Origin: Pseudomonas fluorescens HK44
GTDB taxonomy: Bacteria > Pseudomonadota > Gammaproteobacteria > Pseudomonadales > Pseudomonadaceae
Length of the DNA: 64,000 nucleotides
Assembly (NCBI RefSeq): GCF_000217955.3
Contig: NZ_AFOY02000009.1
Coordinates: 62,001-126,000, forward strand
Direction: 5' to 3'
Numbering within the stretch: the stretch's first letter is position 1; the number at the start of each line of letters is the position of its first letter. The position numbers were made by a program, and so were the translations under genes. Under the pieces are notes generated by a model. The model did not search any database. It was given only the letters and a program-made list of their open reading frames with translations, and was not told where the DNA came from. Below are positions 41,146-53,444 of this stretch, one piece after another.

Positions 41146-44100
41146 TCAACGGTATTGGAGGAAGACGTTGTCTCGCCCGAACTGGTCACGCAGGGCTTGA
41201 ATCAAGGCATCCGCCGGATCGATTCGCCAGGTCTCGCTGAACTGCAACAAGGCCTTGGCGTCAGGACTGGTGTACTCCATGGTAATCGGACACGCGCCGC
41301 GATGACGCTTGAACAACTCGCCCAGCCAGCGTAGCTGATCGCCTTTGAGGTCTTGGGTCTGGACCTTCAAACGCAGGCTTTCGGCCAGGTTGGTGCGCGC
41401 ATCTTCCATGCTCATCACCCGCTTGACCCGCAAGCGCAGGCCACCGGAGAAGTCGTCATTGCTGACTTCGCCTTCGACCACCACCATCGCGTCGGTCTGC
41501 AACAGCGACTGCGCGGAATGGAACGCCTCGGCAAACAGCGACGCTTCGATCCGGCCCGAGCGGTCGTCGAGGGTGATGAAACCCATCTTGTCGCCCTTTT
41601 TGTTCTTCATCACCCGCAAGGCGATGATCATGCCCGCAACCGTTTGTGTATCACGCGCCGGTTTCAAATCAATGATGCGTTGACGGGCAAAGCGGCGGAT
41701 TTCACCTTCGTATTCGTCAATCGGGTGACCGGTCAGGTACAGCCCCAGGGTATCTTTCTCCCCCTTCAGGCGCTCCTTGAGCGTCAGCTCCTTGGCCTTG
41801 CGGTGATTGGCGTAGACGTCAGCGTCCGCTTCAACAAACAGGCCGCCAAACAGGTCCGCGTGCCCACTGTCGTGGGTCCGTGCGGTCTGCTCGGCCGCCT
41901 TGATCGCTTCTTCCATGGCCGTCAGCAAGACTGCGCGATTGCGGTCGATGTTGGCCTGATAGGCTTTCGGCTCATCGTGGAAGTACGGGCCGAGTCGGTC
42001 CAGCGCACCACTGCGGATCAACCCGTCGAGGGTCCGCTTGTTGATGCGCTTGAGGTCGACCCGGGCGCAAAAATCGAACAGATCCTTGAACGGCCCTTCC
42101 AGGCGCGCCTCGGTTATCGCTTCAACCGGCCCTTCGCCAACCCCCTTGATCGCCCCCAGACCGTAAATAATCCGGCCTTCGTCGTTCACCGTGAACTTGA
42201 ACTCCGACGTGTTCACGTCCGGGGCGTCGAGGCGCAGCTTCATGGTCCGCACTTCTTCGATCAAGGTCACGACCTTGTCGGTGTTGTGCATATCCGCCGA
42301 GAGTACCGCCGCCATGAACGGCGCTGGGTAGTGGGCTTTCAGCCAGGCGGTCTGGTACGACACCAGGCCGTAGGCGGCAGAGTGAGATTTGTTGAAGCCG
42401 TAACCGGCGAATTTTTCCACCAGGTCGAAAATGTTACCGGCAAGGTCAGCATCGATATTATTGGTCGCGCACCCTTCAATGAAACCGCCGCGCTGCTTGG
42501 CCATTTCTTCGGGCTTTTTCTTACCCATGGCCCGACGCAGCATGTCCGCACCACCGAGGGTGTATCCGGCCATGACCTGAGCGATCTGCATCACCTGTTC
42601 CTGATACAGGATGATGCCGTAGGTGGGTGCCAATACCGGCTTGAGGCCTTCGTACTGGTAATCCGAGTGCGGGTACGCCAGCTCGGCGCGACCGTGCTTA
42701 CGGTTGATGAAGTCATCCACCATGCCCGATTGCAGCGGGCCTGGACGGAACAACGCCACGAGTGCGATCAAGTCTTCCAGGCAGTCGGGCTTGAGCTTTT
42801 TGATCAGCTCTTTCATGCCGCGCGACTCGAGCTGGAACACCGCAGTGGTTTCAGCTTTTTGCAGCAGCGTGTAGGTCGGTTTGTCGTCCAGCGGGATAAA
42901 CGCGATATCCAGCGGCGGCTCATTGACCTTGGCACGGTCGCGGTTGATGGTTTTCAGCGCCCAATCAATGATCGTGAGGGTTCGCAGACCCAGGAAGTCG
43001 AACTTCACCAGACCGGCAGCCTCGACGTCGTCCTTGTCGAACTGGGTTACCAGGCCGCCCCCTTCTTCGTCGCAATAGATCGGTGAGAAGTCGGTCAGCT
43101 TGGTCGGCGCGATCACCACACCACCGGCGTGCTTACCGACGTTTCGCACAACGCCTTCAAGCTTGCGCGCCATCTCCCAGATTTCCGCGGCCTCTTCATC
43201 GACCTTGATGAAGTCCCGGAGGATTTCTTCCTGATCAAAGGCTTTTTCCAGGGTCATGCCGACTTCGAAGGGGATCATCTTCGACAGACGATCCGCCAAA
43301 CCGTAGGACTTGCCCTGCACCCGCGCCACGTCACGGACCACAGCCTTGGCGGCCATGGAACCGAAGGTAATGATCTGGCTTACCGCGTTGCGGCCGTATT
43401 TCTCGGCCACGTAGTCGATCACCCGATCACGACCGTCCATGCAGAAGTCGACGTCAAAGTCGGGCATGGAAACCCGTTCCGGGTTCAGGAAACGTTCGAA
43501 CAGCAGGTCATATTCCAGCGGGTCGAGGTCGGTGATTTTCTGCACATAGGCCACTAGCGACCCGGCACCCGACCCACGGCCAGGACCTACCGGTACGCCG
43601 TTATTCTTGGCCCACTGGATAAAGTCCATAACGATCAGGAAGTAACCGGGGAAGCCCATCTGGATGATGATATCCAGCTCGAAATTCAACCGGTCGACAT
43701 AGACCTGACGCTTGGCCTCGTAATCTTCGGTCGTGTCCTTGGGCAGCAGAACACTCAAGCGCTCTTCCAGGCCGTCGAAGGAAACTTTGCGGAAGTACTC
43801 GTCGATGGTCATGCCATCGGGAATCGGGAAGTTGGGCAGGAAGTGTTTGCCAAGCTTCACATCGATATTGCAGCGCTTGGCGATCTCGACGGTGTTTTCC
43901 AGCGCTTCGGGCAAGTCGCTGAACAACTCGGCCATTTCCTCGGCGCTCTTGAGGTACTGCTGATCGCTGTAGTTCTTCGAACGGCGCGGATCGTCGAGCG
44001 CCCGCCCTTCACCGATGCACACACGGGTTTCGTGAGCGGCGAAGTCTTCCTGCTTGATGAAGCGCACATCGTTGGTCGCCACCAGCGGTGCGCCGATCTT

Positions 44101-44667
44101 GTCGGCCAGGGCCACAGCGGCGTGCAACTGTTCTTCGTCGTTGGGGCGATTGGTGCGCTGGATTTCCAGATAGAAACGATCCGGGAATACTGCCATCCAC
44201 TCACGGGCCAAAGTCTCGGCCTCATCAGGATTGCCACCGAGCAATGCAATACCGATCTCGCCCTCTTTCGCCGCCGAGAGCATGATCAAGCCTTCATTGG
44301 CTTCGGCCACCCACTTGCGCTCGATGATGATCTGACCATTGCGCTGACCGTCGATAAAGCCACGCGAAATCAACTCGGTGAGGTTGCGGTAGCCAACGGC
44401 GTTCATCACCAGAAAGCTGATCCGGCTCAGCGGGTTATCAGGGTCCTTGTTCGACAACCACAAGTCGGCGCCACAGATCGGCTTGATCCCGGCGCCCATG
44501 GCGTTTTTGTAGAACTTGACCAGCGAACACATGTTGTTCTGATCAGTGACCGCCACGGCAGGCATGTTCATGCCGACCAGGGTCTTGACCAGCGGTTTGA
44601 TTCGCACCAGACCGTCGACCAGGGAGTATTCAGTGTGCAGGCGCAGGTGAACGAATGAAGCCGGCAT
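41146..44667 (-). CDS. dnaE: DNA polymerase III subunit alpha
   Basis: DnaE is the replicative polymerase subunit. The 1173-residue protein has an N-terminal PHP domain ([16 protein letters not shown]), the catalytic aspartates in [13 protein letters not shown], a helix-hairpin-helix region and a C-terminal OB domain. ATG 44667 ([10 protein letters not shown]) was chosen since the PHP domain starts there; the open frame extends 39 codons further without support. It lies between rnhB and accA. Confidence 0.98.
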   Translation of the reverse strand: MPASFVHLRLHTEYSLVDGLVRIKPLVKTLVGMNMPAVAVTDQNNMCSLVKFYKNAMGAGIKPICGADLWLSNKDPDNPLSRISFLVMNAVGYRNLTELISRGFIDGQRNGQIIIERKWVAEANEGLIMLSAAKEGEIGIALLGGNPDEAETLAREWMAVFPDRFYLEIQRTNRPNDEEQLHAAVALADKIGAPLVATNDVRFIKQEDFAAHETRVCIGEGRALDDPRRSKNYSDQQYLKSAEEMAELFSDLPEALENTVEIAKRCNIDVKLGKHFLPNFPIPDGMTIDEYFRKVSFDGLEERLSVLLPKDTTEDYEAKRQVYVDRLNFELDIIIQMGFPGYFLIVMDFIQWAKNNGVPVGPGRGSGAGSLVAYVQKITDLDPLEYDLLFERFLNPERVSMPDFDVDFCMDGRDRVIDYVAEKYGRNAVSQIITFGSMAAKAVVRDVARVQGKSYGLADRLSKMIPFEVGMTLEKAFDQEEILRDFIKVDEEAAEIWEMARKLEGVVRNVGKHAGGVVIAPTKLTDFSPIYCDEEGGGLVTQFDKDDVEAAGLVKFDFLGLRTLTIIDWALKTINRDRAKVNEPPLDIAFIPLDDKPTYTLLQKAETTAVFQLESRGMKELIKKLKPDCLEDLIALVALFRPGPLQSGMVDDFINRKHGRAELAYPHSDYQYEGLKPVLAPTYGIILYQEQVMQIAQVMAGYTLGGADMLRRAMGKKKPEEMAKQRGGFIEGCATNNIDADLAGNIFDLVEKFAGYGFNKSHSAAYGLVSYQTAWLKAHYPAPFMAAVLSADMHNTDKVVTLIEEVRTMKLRLDAPDVNTSEFKFTVNDEGRIIYGLGAIKGVGEGPVEAITEARLEGPFKDLFDFCARVDLKRINKRTLDGLIRSGALDRLGPYFHDEPKAYQANIDRNRAVLLTAMEEAIKAAEQTARTHDSGHADLFGGLFVEADADVYANHRKAKELTLKERLKGEKDTLGLYLTGHPIDEYEGEIRRFARQRIIDLKPARDTQTVAGMIIALRVMKNKKGDKMGFITLDDRSGRIEASLFAEAFHSAQSLLQTDAMVVVEGEVSNDDFSGGLRLRVKRVMSMEDARTNLAESLRLKVQTQDLKGDQLRWLGELFKRHRGACPITMEYTSPDAKALLQFSETWRIDPADALIQALRDQFGRDNVFLQYR

Positions 44668-44883
44668 AGTGATCCTGATAATAACGTGGAGACAACAAGG
44701 CCCGGAAATCCGGCGATTTAAAGCTACTGCGCTTGATAATCCAGCGTTGAACGGTAGCTCGAAATGCTCATTGACTAGAGTCAACTCCGCTTTCTCGCCG
44801 CCGTTCGCCTTGTCTTACCTGCGCTCGTGACGCTTTAAAGTGCCGGATTGTACCGGGCCCCGAGCAAAACATCAGCCTGTCGA

Positions 44884-45525
44884 CTAAACCTCAATCAGGC
44901 CTTCACGCGCCTCATAGGCAAGGCGCACCGGCGCGAACGAACGCCGATGAATCGGCGTCGGCCCCAATCGAGCCAAGGCCTCCAGATGAACGGGCGTCGG
45001 GTAGCCTTTGTGGCCGCCGATGCCGTAACCCGGATAAATCAATTCGAACGCCGCCATTTCGCGATCACGACTGACTTTCGCCAGAATCGATGCCGCTGCG
45101 ATCGCCGGGACCTTACTATCGCCTTTAACCACCGCATCAGCCGGCATGGCCAGTTTCGGGCAGCGGTTGCCATCGATCATCGCCAGCTTCGGCGTGATAT
45201 GCAGGCCTTCGACCGCACGCTGCATGGCCAGCATGGTGGCGTGGAGAATATTCAGCTCATCGATTTCTTCGACTTCGGCACGTGCGATGCACCAGCTCAG
45301 AGCTTTTTCGCAAATTTCGTCGTAGAGCTTTTCACGGCGTGCTTCGGTGAGCTTCTTCGAGTCATTGAGCCCAAGGATCGGCCGGTTCGGATCGAGGATC
45401 ACCGCCGCCGTCACCACTGCGCCACAGAGCGGGCCGCGACCCACCTCATCGACACCGGCGACCAGGTCCTCGGCGTCTGCGACGAGGGTGAAATCCAGAC
45501 CCATTTGCATCTTTACGTTACTCAT
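44884..45525 (-). CDS. rnhB: Ribonuclease HII
   Basis: RnhB removes RNA and misinserted ribonucleotides from DNA. The 213-residue protein has [12 protein letters not shown] with catalytic Asp and Glu, and [10 protein letters not shown] and [18 protein letters not shown]. Its start overlaps the lpxB stop by 4 bases; an internal ATG a few codons on (MQMGLDF) is a possible start too. Confidence 0.96.
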   Translation of the reverse strand: MSNVKMQMGLDFTLVADAEDLVAGVDEVGRGPLCGAVVTAAVILDPNRPILGLNDSKKLTEARREKLYDEICEKALSWCIARAEVEEIDELNILHATMLAMQRAVEGLHITPKLAMIDGNRCPKLAMPADAVVKGDSKVPAIAAASILAKVSRDREMAAFELIYPGYGIGGHKGYPTPVHLEALARLGPTPIHRRSFAPVRLAYEAREGLIEV

Positions 45526-46652
45526 TGAGGTTTGCCGATCAGATTGAGGACGGCATCTGCGGCCTGATTCGAGGCGTCGCGACGCAGGGTCCGGTGAATC
45601 TGGTCAAAACCGGTGGTTTGCTCTTCACCGCCATCAATCAACGGCGACAGCGTCAGCGCCAATGCCTCGGGGGTCGCATCGTCTTGCAGCAATTCGGGCA
45701 CCAGCAGACGCTGAGCCAGCAAATTCGGCAAGGAGATGTAAGGGCTTTTCACCATGCGCTTGAGGATCCAGAACGTCAGCGGCGCCAGACGGTAGGCCAC
45801 GACCATCGGACGCTTGTACAACAGGGCTTCCAGCGTTGCAGTCCCCGACGCAATCAGCACCGCGTCGCACGCGGCCAGTGCCTGATGGGAGCGGCCATCG
45901 AGCAAGGTCACCGGCAAATCGCGGCCAGCCAACAGCTCTTCGAGCTGCACACGGCGTTCAGGGCTGGCGCACGGCATGACGAACCGCACGCCAGGCCGCA
46001 TGGCCCGCAAACGCTCGGCGGTGTCGAGGAACAAGGCACCCAGGCGCCCAACTTCCCCGCCCCGGCTGCCCGGCATCAGCGCAACCAGCGGACCTTCTGG
46101 CAGTCCCAGTTCGGCGCGCGCAACTGAGCGGTCAGCCTCAAGAGGAATCACATCGGCCAGGGAGTGACCGACAAACCTCACCGGCACGCCTTTCTCTTCG
46201 TAGAATTTGGCTTCAAACGGGAACAGCGTGAGCATTAGATCGCAACCTTCGCGAATCTTCAGCACACGCTTTTGACGCCATGCCCAAACCGATGGACTGA
46301 CGTAATGCACAGTCTTGATTCCAGCCTGGCGCAGTTTGAGTTCGATGTTAAGGGTGAAATCCGGAGCGTCGATGCCGATGAAAACATCCGGTTTTTCGGC
46401 GATGAGGGTCGCGATCAGTTTTTTGCGGCGAGCCAACAGCTCACGCAAGCGGCCGAGCACCTCGACCAGGCCCATGACCGCCAGACGCTCCATCGGGAAG
46501 TAAGACGTCAGGCCTTCAGCCTGCATCAGCGGACCGCCGACACCGATGAACTCAACCGCAGGATGCTGTGCCTTGAGCGCACGCATCAGACCCGCACCCA
46601 AAATATCGCCGGAGGCTTCGCCCGCCACCAGTGCAATACGCAGACTGGCCAT
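45522..46652 (-). CDS. lpxB: Lipid-A-disaccharide synthase
   Basis: LpxB joins lipid X and UDP-2,3-diacylglucosamine at the inner membrane. The 376-residue protein begins [19 protein letters not shown] and has [13 protein letters not shown] and PGSRGGEV. It overlaps rnhB by 4 bases and follows lpxA by 2 bases. Confidence 0.97.
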   Translation of the reverse strand: MASLRIALVAGEASGDILGAGLMRALKAQHPAVEFIGVGGPLMQAEGLTSYFPMERLAVMGLVEVLGRLRELLARRKKLIATLIAEKPDVFIGIDAPDFTLNIELKLRQAGIKTVHYVSPSVWAWRQKRVLKIREGCDLMLTLFPFEAKFYEEKGVPVRFVGHSLADVIPLEADRSVARAELGLPEGPLVALMPGSRGGEVGRLGALFLDTAERLRAMRPGVRFVMPCASPERRVQLEELLAGRDLPVTLLDGRSHQALAACDAVLIASGTATLEALLYKRPMVVAYRLAPLTFWILKRMVKSPYISLPNLLAQRLLVPELLQDDATPEALALTLSPLIDGGEEQTTGFDQIHRTLRRDASNQAADAVLNLIGKPQ

Positions 46653-46654
46653 GA

Positions 46655-47431
46655 TTAACGGGTGATGCCGCGAGTCGAAGACTGAATGGAGTCACGGAAT
46701 ATCGCGACTTCCGGGAACTCTTCCGACGGCTCGGCCAACTCGGCAAGCGCTTGTTCGACTGTGAAACCCTGGCGATAAACCACTTTGTAGGCGCGGCGTA
46801 ATGCATGGATCGCATCTTCGCTGAAACCACGGCGACGCATGCCTTCGAAGTTCATGCTACGAGCTTCGGCAGGGTTGCCGAACACCGTGACATAGGCTGG
46901 AACATCCTTGCCTATGGCTGTGCCCATACCCGAAAAACTGTGGGCGCCAATATGGCAATACTGATGAACCAGGGTAAAACCCGACAGGATCGCCCAGTCA
47001 TCGACGTGCACATGACCGGCCAACGCGGTGTTGTTGACCAGGATGCAGTTATTGCCGATAACGCTGTCATGACCAATGTGGGCATAGGCCATGATCAGGT
47101 TGTGGTCGCCCAGGGTCGTTTCGGAACGATCCTGAACAGTGCCACGGTGAATCGTCACGCCTTCACGGATGACATTGTGGTCACCGATCACCAGGCGGGT
47201 TTCTTCACCCTTGTACTTTAAATCGGGCGTGTCCTCACCTACCGAGGAAAACTGGTAAATGCGGTTGTGCTTACCGATACGTGTCGGCCCTTTGAGAATC
47301 ACGTGCGGGCCGATCACTGTTCCCTCGCCGATTTCCACACCAGCGCCGACGATCGACCACGGGCCGACCTCGACGTCGTCGGCCAGAATGGCCGTCGGAT
47401 CGATGATTGCGCGAGGGTCAATCAAACTCAT
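46655..47431 (-). CDS. lpxA: UDP-N-acetylglucosamine acyltransferase
   Basis: LpxA performs the first step of lipid A synthesis, adding a 3-hydroxyacyl chain to UDP-GlcNAc. The 258-residue protein is a left-handed beta-helix of hexapeptide repeats ([20 protein letters not shown]) and contains the catalytic His in [12 protein letters not shown]. It overlaps fabZ by 4 bases. Confidence 0.97.
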   Translation of the reverse strand: MSLIDPRAIIDPTAILADDVEVGPWSIVGAGVEIGEGTVIGPHVILKGPTRIGKHNRIYQFSSVGEDTPDLKYKGEETRLVIGDHNVIREGVTIHRGTVQDRSETTLGDHNLIMAYAHIGHDSVIGNNCILVNNTALAGHVHVDDWAILSGFTLVHQYCHIGAHSFSGMGTAIGKDVPAYVTVFGNPAEARSMNFEGMRRRGFSEDAIHALRRAYKVVYRQGFTVEQALAELAEPSEEFPEVAIFRDSIQSSTRGITR

Positions 47432-47868
47432 AGTTTGCGTTCCGCACAGATGATTTCAGCAGAGCAGACTGGCTTGCCATCGACCGAAGCCTGGCATTCG
47501 AACTTCCAGATCTGACGCTTGCAGCTGATGAACTTCGCTTCAAGAATCAACTGATCACCCGGCAGAACCGGCTGGCGGAAACGCAGCTTGTCGGAGCCGA
47601 CAAAGTAGTAAAGCGTGCCATCGGCCGGCTTTACGTCGAGCATTTTGAAACCAAGGATCCCGGCAGCCTGAGCCATCGCTTCAATGATCAGTACGCCCGG
47701 CATGATTGGATGCGCAGGGAAGTGACCGTTGAAGAATGGCTCGTTGATGCTGACATTCTTGTAGGCGCGAATGCGCTTGCCTTCAACATCCAGCTCCACT
47801 ACCCGGTCCACCAACAGGAACGGGTAACGGTGAGGCAGGTATTCGCGAATCTCGTTGATGTCCATCAT
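47428..47868 (-). CDS. fabZ: 3-hydroxyacyl-ACP dehydratase FabZ
   Basis: FabZ dehydrates 3-hydroxyacyl-ACP in fatty acid synthesis and competes with LpxA for hydroxyacyl-ACP. The 146-residue hotdog protein has [20 protein letters not shown] with the catalytic His and Glu. The start [17 protein letters not shown] matches relatives; upstream bases lack a Shine-Dalgarno. The frame before it is not conserved-looking. Confidence 0.95.
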   Translation of the reverse strand: MMDINEIREYLPHRYPFLLVDRVVELDVEGKRIRAYKNVSINEPFFNGHFPAHPIMPGVLIIEAMAQAAGILGFKMLDVKPADGTLYYFVGSDKLRFRQPVLPGDQLILEAKFISCKRQIWKFECQASVDGKPVCSAEIICAERKL

Positions 47869-47976
47869 TTCGGGGGGAAGCCTATGTAAAGATTGGGAGC
47901 GCGCGACTGACGCACACTCCTCTAGCAAATCAAGGAGGCAGTCTAACGGCTGTGCACACTTGATATGGAAATGGTA

Positions 47977-49032
47977 TCAGCCATCTGATGAAGCATTGCT
48001 GTCGGGGGTCACGTCCCCAACACGCTTTTCCAGCTGTCGCAAACGTCGCGCGATGTCATCGAGCTGACGGATACGTGCCGCGCTTTTGCGCCACTCGGCA
48101 GCCGGTTGCATGGCCGTCCCGGACGAATAGGAACCCGGCTCGGTAATCGAGTGAGTCACCATGGTCATTCCGGTCAGGAATACGTTGTCGCAAATATCAA
48201 TGTGTCCGACCAGCCCCACACCACCCGCCAGCATGCAGTGCTTGCCGATTTTGGTGCTGCCGGAAATCCCCACGCACGCCGCCATGGCGGTGTGATCACC
48301 GACTTGCACGTTGTGGGCGATCTGAATCTGGTTATCGAGCTTCACACCATTACCGATGATGGTGTCGGCCAGCGCACCGCGGTCGATGGCGGTATTCACG
48401 CCAATCTCCACATCGTCACCGATCAATACCCCACCCACCTGGGCGATCTTCTGCCAGATGCCTTTTTCGTTGGCAAAACCAAAGCCTTCACCACCGAGCA
48501 CGGCACCGGACTGAATCACCACGCGCTTGCCGATGCGTACGTCGTGGTACAGCGTCACTCGCGGGGCCAACCAGCCGCCCTCACCGATCTCGCTGCGCGC
48601 ACCGATGAAGCAGTGGGCACCGACCGTCACACCTGCGGCGATTCGCGCAGCGCTTTCGATCACGGCAAACGCGCCAATGCTCGCAGCCGGATCAACCACC
48701 GCATCCGCTGCCACCACCGCTGTCGGATGGATACCGGCAGCAGCCTTGGGTTTGGGGTCGAACAGATGGGAAACCCGCGCATACGCCAGGTACGGATCAG
48801 GCACAACCAGCGCATCACCGGCAAAACCTTCTGCGTCAGCGGCCTTCAGCAACACGGCTGCGGCCTGGCTGTCAGCCAGATATTTACGGTATTGGGGGTT
48901 TGCCAGAAAGCTCAACTGAGCTGGGCCAGCCTCCTGCAAGGTGGCTAGCCCAGTGATTTCTTTTTCCGCGGAGCCACGGAGAGTGGCACCGAGGAACTCG
49001 GCCAATTGGCCGAGCTTTATAGTCGCTGTCAT
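47977..49032 (-). CDS. lpxD: UDP-3-O-acylglucosamine N-acyltransferase
   Basis: LpxD adds the second acyl chain in lipid A synthesis. The 351-residue protein has an N-terminal uridine-binding domain ([13 protein letters not shown]), a hexapeptide-repeat beta-helix with the catalytic His in [14 protein letters not shown], and a C-terminal helix. It follows skp by 3 bases. Confidence 0.97.
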   Translation of the reverse strand: MTATIKLGQLAEFLGATLRGSAEKEITGLATLQEAGPAQLSFLANPQYRKYLADSQAAAVLLKAADAEGFAGDALVVPDPYLAYARVSHLFDPKPKAAAGIHPTAVVAADAVVDPAASIGAFAVIESAARIAAGVTVGAHCFIGARSEIGEGGWLAPRVTLYHDVRIGKRVVIQSGAVLGGEGFGFANEKGIWQKIAQVGGVLIGDDVEIGVNTAIDRGALADTIIGNGVKLDNQIQIAHNVQVGDHTAMAACVGISGSTKIGKHCMLAGGVGLVGHIDICDNVFLTGMTMVTHSITEPGSYSSGTAMQPAAEWRKSAARIRQLDDIARRLRQLEKRVGDVTPDSNASSDG

Positions 49033-49035
49033 GGA

Positions 49036-49539
49036 TTACTTCAGCTGATTCATGCGCTCGATTACCTGGCGAGTGATGTCGTACTGAGGCTTGACATCAA
49101 TCACTGCGCCACGCTCGAAGACCAGGTCAAAAGCACCTTTCTTGATGACTTCTTCCACAGCGCTGTCCAGTTTCGGCTTGAGCTGCTTCAGCATTTCACG
49201 GTCAGCAACAGCTTTGGCTTCGTTCAGCTCTTTGGACTGGAACTGGAAGTCACGGGCCTTTTGCTTGAATTCAAGCTCAAGACGCTCACGCTCGCCCTGA
49301 GCCATTTTGTCGCCACCGCTAACCAGACGATCCTGAATGCCTTTGGCACTGCTTTCCAGGGTTTTGAGCTTGGTCAGTTGCGGGCCGAACTTCTTCTCGG
49401 CATCCACGGCGTATTTCTTCGCCGCGTCAGATTCCAGCAAAGCCATCTGATAGTTCAGTACTGCGATTTTCATTTCGGCAAATGCCGGGGTTGCTACCAG
49501 GACAGTTGCCAGGAGAACCAATTGAGTCAACTTACGCAC
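49036..49539 (-). CDS. skp: Periplasmic chaperone Skp/OmpH
   Basis: Skp holds unfolded outer-membrane proteins for delivery to the BAM complex. The 167-residue protein has a signal peptide (LTQLVLLATVLVATPAFA, cleavage near residue 21) and long charged helices forming the jellyfish-like tentacles. It lies between bamA and lpxD, 45 bases after bamA. Confidence 0.95.
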   Translation of the reverse strand: MRKLTQLVLLATVLVATPAFAEMKIAVLNYQMALLESDAAKKYAVDAEKKFGPQLTKLKTLESSAKGIQDRLVSGGDKMAQGERERLELEFKQKARDFQFQSKELNEAKAVADREMLKQLKPKLDSAVEEVIKKGAFDLVFERGAVIDVKPQYDITRQVIERMNQLK

Positions 49540-49584
49540 GATGCACTCCTACAAAATCCATTGTCGTTATCTTGGATCAGGCTA

Positions 49585-51963
49585 TTAGAAAGTCTGACCG
49601 AGGGAGAATTGGAACACCTGAGTCTCCGCATTGCTGTCCGGTTTCTTGACCGGCATTGCCAAGGCAAAGCTCAACGGACCAAGGGCGGTAACCCATGTCA
49701 CACCCACACCCACCGAACTGGCCATATTGCTAAGGCTGACTTCATTGCACAGTGTTTTGGACTTCGAACCATCGGCGTTAGTGCTCTGTGTGCAACTCGA
49801 GTCGAACACGTTACCCACGTCCCAGAATACCGATGTACGCAAAGAACGCTGATCCTTCACGAACGGCAGAGGGAACAGAACCTCTACACCGCCCTGAATC
49901 AGGACGTTACCACCAAACGGCAGCGGATTCTGATCCGGGTCGACAGAAGTTCCCGGGTTAACAGCACGGCTCGGTGTACTGCGAGGACCCAGGGTGCTGT
50001 CCTTGAAGCCGCGAACCGAGTTGAAACCACCTGCGAAGTAGTTCTCATAGAACGGCAGCCCGCTGGTAGAACCATAACCATCGCCGTAACCCAGCTCGGT
50101 GTGCAGGCGCATGGTGTAGTTTTCAGTCAATGGCTGGAACAACTGACCACGGTAGTCGAGCTTGAAGAACGACAGATCGCTGCCCGGGGTAGTGGCTTCC
50201 AGTGTCAGGCTTTGCGAGTGACCACGGGTCGCCAGCACGCCTTTATTCAGAGTTGACTCGGACCAACCGGCCGAAGCCTTGAAGTTCAGGTACTGGTCGC
50301 CTTCACGGTTCACGAAGTCAAAAATCTCGTCAACGGTGTACTGACCGGTCTTGATCTTGTCTTGCTGCGCACTCAGACCAAAGGTCAGACGCGAAGTTTC
50401 ACTGATCGGATAACCGACGTTGATACCCGCGCCCAGGCTGTCTACCGCATAGCTGGCTACGTTGACATCAAGGTTTTTGTAGTCAGTGGTGCGATAGAAA
50501 GCGTTGTAACCCAGGCTCACGCCATCGGCTGTCCAGTACGGGTCGACATAACCGAAGTTATAACGGCTCTGGTATTGGCTACGGGTCAAGCCAATGCTGA
50601 CCTTGTTACCGGTACCCAGGAAGTTGTTCTGGGTAATCGAACCACCCAGGATCAAACCGGCGCTCTGGGCAAAACCAACGCTGGCGGTAATCGAGCCGGA
50701 AGCTTGTTCTTCAACGGCGTAGTTCACGTCAACCTGGTCATCGACACCCGGTACAGCCGGAGTCTCGACGTTGACTTCCTTGAAGAAGCCCAGACGTTCC
50801 AGACGGGTCTTGGACTGGTCGATCAGGTAGGTCGAAGCCCAGCCACCTTCCATCTGGCGCATTTCACGACGGAGCACTTCGTCTTCCGACTTGGTGTTGC
50901 CGCGAAAGTTGATACGGTTTACGTAAGCACGCTTGCCCGGATCGACCACAAAGGTGATATCAACGGTGTGATCGTCGTCATGCGGAGTCGGTACGCCGTT
51001 GACGTTGGCGAAGGTGTAACCCTCGTTACCCAGGCGACGGGTAATCAATTCAGAAGTCGTGGTCATCAGCTTGCGTGAGAAGACCTGGCCTTTTTGCACC
51101 AGCAGCAGCGCCTTGACCTGGTCTTCAGGGACCTTCAGGTCACCGCTGAGCTTCACGTCACGAACGTTGTACTTCTGACCTTCGTTGATGTTGACGGTGA
51201 TATAGACGTGTTTTTTGTCCGGGGTGATCGAAACCTGGGTCGAAGCGATATCCATATTGATATAGCCACGGTCCAGGTAGTAGGAACGCAGACGCTCCAG
51301 GTCACCGGAGAGTTTTTCACGAGCGTACTTGTCATCGTTCTTGAAGAACGACAACCAGTTGCTGGTCTTGAGTTCGAACAGGTCGATCAGGTCTTCATCA
51401 GGGAAAACCGTGTTACCCACCACGTTGATGTGCTGGATAGCCGCGACAGTGCCTTCGTTGATATTGACCTTCAAGCCAACGCGGTTGCGCGGCTGAGGAA
51501 CAACTTCAGTGTCAACGGTGGCCGAGTAGCGACCTTGAGCGACGTACTGGCGCTGCAGCTCGTTACGCACGCCTTCAAGCGTCGCACGCTGGAAGATCTC
51601 GCCTTCGGCCAGACCGGATTGTTTAAGGCCTTTCATCAGGTCTTCAGTGGAGATCGCCTTGTTGCCTTCGATCTCGATACTGGCGACCGACGGGCGTTCG
51701 ACTACCGTAATGACCAGGACATTGCCATCGCGGCCCAGCTGGATATCTTGAAAGAAACCGGTTTTGAACAGCGCACGAGTGGATTCCACCAGGCGACGAT
51801 CATCCGCCTGTTCACCGACGTTCAACGGCAAGGCACCAAAGACGCTACCCGCGGATACCCGCTGGAGGCCATTGATGCGAATATCGGAGATAGTGAAGGA
51901 CTCGGCGTGAACTTCGGCGATCATCAATACGGTGAAAACCGCAGTTAGCAGCAGACGTTTCAT
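49585..51963 (-). CDS. bamA: Outer membrane protein assembly factor BamA
   Basis: BamA folds and inserts beta-barrel proteins into the outer membrane. The 792-residue protein has a signal peptide (LLLTAVFTVLMIAEVHA), five POTRA domains (about 22-420) and a C-terminal 16-strand barrel with VRGFKDSTLGPRS and terminal Phe (FSLGQTF). ATG 51963 (MKRLLL) is preferred over 51990 because the signal peptide begins there. Confidence 0.98.
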   Translation of the reverse strand: MKRLLLTAVFTVLMIAEVHAESFTISDIRINGLQRVSAGSVFGALPLNVGEQADDRRLVESTRALFKTGFFQDIQLGRDGNVLVITVVERPSVASIEIEGNKAISTEDLMKGLKQSGLAEGEIFQRATLEGVRNELQRQYVAQGRYSATVDTEVVPQPRNRVGLKVNINEGTVAAIQHINVVGNTVFPDEDLIDLFELKTSNWLSFFKNDDKYAREKLSGDLERLRSYYLDRGYINMDIASTQVSITPDKKHVYITVNINEGQKYNVRDVKLSGDLKVPEDQVKALLLVQKGQVFSRKLMTTTSELITRRLGNEGYTFANVNGVPTPHDDDHTVDITFVVDPGKRAYVNRINFRGNTKSEDEVLRREMRQMEGGWASTYLIDQSKTRLERLGFFKEVNVETPAVPGVDDQVDVNYAVEEQASGSITASVGFAQSAGLILGGSITQNNFLGTGNKVSIGLTRSQYQSRYNFGYVDPYWTADGVSLGYNAFYRTTDYKNLDVNVASYAVDSLGAGINVGYPISETSRLTFGLSAQQDKIKTGQYTVDEIFDFVNREGDQYLNFKASAGWSESTLNKGVLATRGHSQSLTLEATTPGSDLSFFKLDYRGQLFQPLTENYTMRLHTELGYGDGYGSTSGLPFYENYFAGGFNSVRGFKDSTLGPRSTPSRAVNPGTSVDPDQNPLPFGGNVLIQGGVEVLFPLPFVKDQRSLRTSVFWDVGNVFDSSCTQSTNADGSKSKTLCNEVSLSNMASSVGVGVTWVTALGPLSFALAMPVKKPDSNAETQVFQFSLGQTF

Positions 51964-52037
51964 GAAGTCCTTTCTTATTCCAACTGGCAATAAACAAACT
52001 GCCGCAAAATGCGGCAGATTCGCAATTCAGCGAAGCG

Positions 52038-53390
52038 TTACAGTCGACCCAGATCGTTGACCAGAGCAAGCAACATCACCCCGATCACCAAACTGATACC
52101 GATCTGTATCCCCCAACTCTGCACCCGATCCGACAAGGGACGACCACGCGCCCACTCGATCAGATAAAACAACAAATGCCCCCCATCCAGTACAGGAATG
52201 GGCAACAAATTCAGAACGCCCAGGCTAATACTCAGATAAGCCAGGAAATTCAGGAAATCAGCGACACCCGACTGGGCAGAAGCGCCCGCCACTTTAGCAA
52301 TGGTTATCGGTCCACTCAAGTTTTTTACCGAGAGCTCGCCGAACAACATTTTCTTTAGTGAATCAAGGGTCAGCACACTCATGGTCCAGGTGCGTCGAGC
52401 ACCTTCGCCAATCGCGGCCACAGGACCGAAGCTGACCTCGCGAATCATGACTGGTGGCCAATTGATGGCCTTCACCCCAGCCCCCAGATAACCACTGGCT
52501 ACTTTCGCCTTGTCGCGAGCTGCCAAGGTAACCGGGACGTCGATTTGAGCACCGTCACGCTCGATATGCAGCACAATTTTGGTATCAGGACGCACACGTA
52601 CCCAATCGACCACTTGCTGCCAATCGGTCAACGCCTGGCCATCGAGTGCCAGCAGACGGTCACCGGTCTTCAGGCCAGCTGCCTGCGCCGGGCCTTTAGG
52701 GTCCAGCTCAGCCAACACTGGCGGCAATGCCGGACGCCAAGGGCGAATACCCAGCGAACGAATCGGGTCCGGTTCATCAGCCCCCTTGAGCCAATGATCC
52801 AGGACCAGCTCACGCGGTGAATCAACGGTAGAGCCCTGTTCGCGCACCAGCAATTGCAACGAACCGCTTTCACCAAGACGCCGGACCAGTTGCAGATTCA
52901 CTGCTGCCCAACCCGAAGTCGGCTCCCCATCGATGGCGACGATTTCCTGCCCCGGATTCAAGCCGGCCCTGGCGGCCATGCTGCCGACTTCAACGACTCC
53001 GATGACAGGACGCACCTGCTCGGTGCCAAGCATCGCCAGCACCCAGAAAAACGTCAACGCCAACAAAAAGTTGGCGACAGGCCCGGCAGCAACGATGGCG
53101 ATACGCTGACGAACGGATTTGCGATTAAAGGCCTGATCAAGCTGATCGGATGGCACTTCACCTTCACGCTCGTCAAGCATCTTCACGTAACCACCCAGAG
53201 GGATGGCGGCGATCACGAACTCGGTGCCGCGCCGGTCATGCCAGCGCAGCAATGGCAGGCCGAAGCCCACGGAGAAACGCAGAACCTTGACGCCACAGCG
53301 ACGCGCGACCCAGAAATGGCCAAATTCATGGAAGGTGACCAGCACGCCCAAAGCCACCAGGGTGCCGACAATCATATAGAGCGCGCTCAT
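52038..53390 (-). CDS. rseP: Site-2 protease RseP
   Basis: RseP cleaves the anti-sigma factor of the envelope stress response within the membrane. The 450-residue protein has the zinc motif HEFGH in the first membrane segment, two PDZ domains (about 115-300) and the second active-site motif PIPVLDGGH. Four membrane segments are visible. It lies between dxr and bamA. Confidence 0.97.
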   Translation of the reverse strand: MSALYMIVGTLVALGVLVTFHEFGHFWVARRCGVKVLRFSVGFGLPLLRWHDRRGTEFVIAAIPLGGYVKMLDEREGEVPSDQLDQAFNRKSVRQRIAIVAAGPVANFLLALTFFWVLAMLGTEQVRPVIGVVEVGSMAARAGLNPGQEIVAIDGEPTSGWAAVNLQLVRRLGESGSLQLLVREQGSTVDSPRELVLDHWLKGADEPDPIRSLGIRPWRPALPPVLAELDPKGPAQAAGLKTGDRLLALDGQALTDWQQVVDWVRVRPDTKIVLHIERDGAQIDVPVTLAARDKAKVASGYLGAGVKAINWPPVMIREVSFGPVAAIGEGARRTWTMSVLTLDSLKKMLFGELSVKNLSGPITIAKVAGASAQSGVADFLNFLAYLSISLGVLNLLPIPVLDGGHLLFYLIEWARGRPLSDRVQSWGIQIGISLVIGVMLLALVNDLGRL

Positions 53391-53444
53391 CTACTTTCTC
53401 CGCAATCCTATTCAGTGTTGCCGCGAGCAAACCCGCCGCAACAC

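Noticed and set aside
41353..43086. 577-codon plus-strand frame over dnaE
   Set aside because: Antisense to the DnaE coding sequence; no motif.
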